Shown: piece after piece, positions 5,705 through 5,736 of the stretch | How the letters are laid out: the number at the start of each line of letters is the position of its first letter | Numbering within the stretch: position 1 is the first letter of the stretch | DNA from: CAHJWO01 sp964245885 | GTDB lineage: Bacteria; Verrucomicrobiota; Verrucomicrobiia; Chthoniobacterales; SZAS-18 | DNA: 5,736 nt | NCBI GenBank assembly: GCA_964245885.1 | Contig: CAXTOX010000184.1 | Location: 1-5,736 of the forward strand | Direction of reading: 5' to 3' | Position numbers and translations under genes: made by a program | Notes under the pieces: generated by a model | The model's input: the letters and a program-made list of their open reading frames with translations, nothing else | The model's database searches: none | What the model was told of the DNA's origin: nothing

Positions 5705-5736
5705 ACACGGCATTTTCCGGTTGCTCGCAGGGCTTG

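Noticed and set aside
1..5736. CRISPR array, tRNA, rRNA or transposase
   Set aside because: No regularly spaced repeats with unique spacers, no cloverleaf or rRNA-like sequence, and no transposase motifs were seen on either strand.

Overview
The window is high-GC DNA, most likely from the phylum Verrucomicrobiota and plausibly the Opitutaceae. The clues are a GloVer-repeat protein (TIGR03803, a repeat named for Gloeobacter and Verrucomicrobia), a tyrosine-rich C-terminal module of a kind I associate with Verrucomicrobia, and secreted proteins whose signal peptides all end in '...A-QT'. The assignment is inferred from protein style, not from a marker gene.

Layout, left to right. Positions 1-498 (minus) hold the N-terminal part of a secreted M14-type zinc carboxypeptidase that runs off the left edge. 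Positions 499-847 are a divergent intergenic region with a large two-arm inverted-repeat element (569-715), a 7-bp tandem repeat and candidate promoters facing both ways. Positions 848-2533 (plus) encode an exported protein that reads as a full-length homologue of the plant/fungal peptide:N-glycanase A family (PNGase A, PF12222). A short convergent gap with small hairpins (2534-2651) follows. Positions 2652-4238 (minus) encode a secreted protein with seven GloVer repeats and an aromatic-rich C-terminal repeat module. Positions 4239-4586 are a second divergent spacer with an 8-bp inverted repeat close to the GloVer start. Positions 4587-5591 (plus) encode a stand-alone CheB-type methylesterase with no receiver domain and a C-terminal zinc-ribbon-like segment. 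The last 145 bases are noncoding, with weak hairpins and a 9-bp tandem repeat.

Three of the four genes encode exported proteins. The divergent carboxypeptidase/PNGase A pair could take part in breaking down glycoproteins outside the cytoplasm: one enzyme would remove N-glycans and the other would trim the peptide. That link rests only on predicted functions and the shared upstream region. The CheB-like gene has no chemotaxis neighbours here. No start codon in the window has a convincing Shine-Dalgarno sequence, and for the two left-hand genes the best -10 candidates lie so close to the ATG that transcripts would be leaderless or nearly so.

I saw no tRNA, rRNA, CRISPR array, insertion-sequence transposase or phage gene. 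The most interesting items are the bacterial PNGase A homologue, the inverted-repeat element beside it, and the tyrosine-rich C-terminal module of the GloVer protein.
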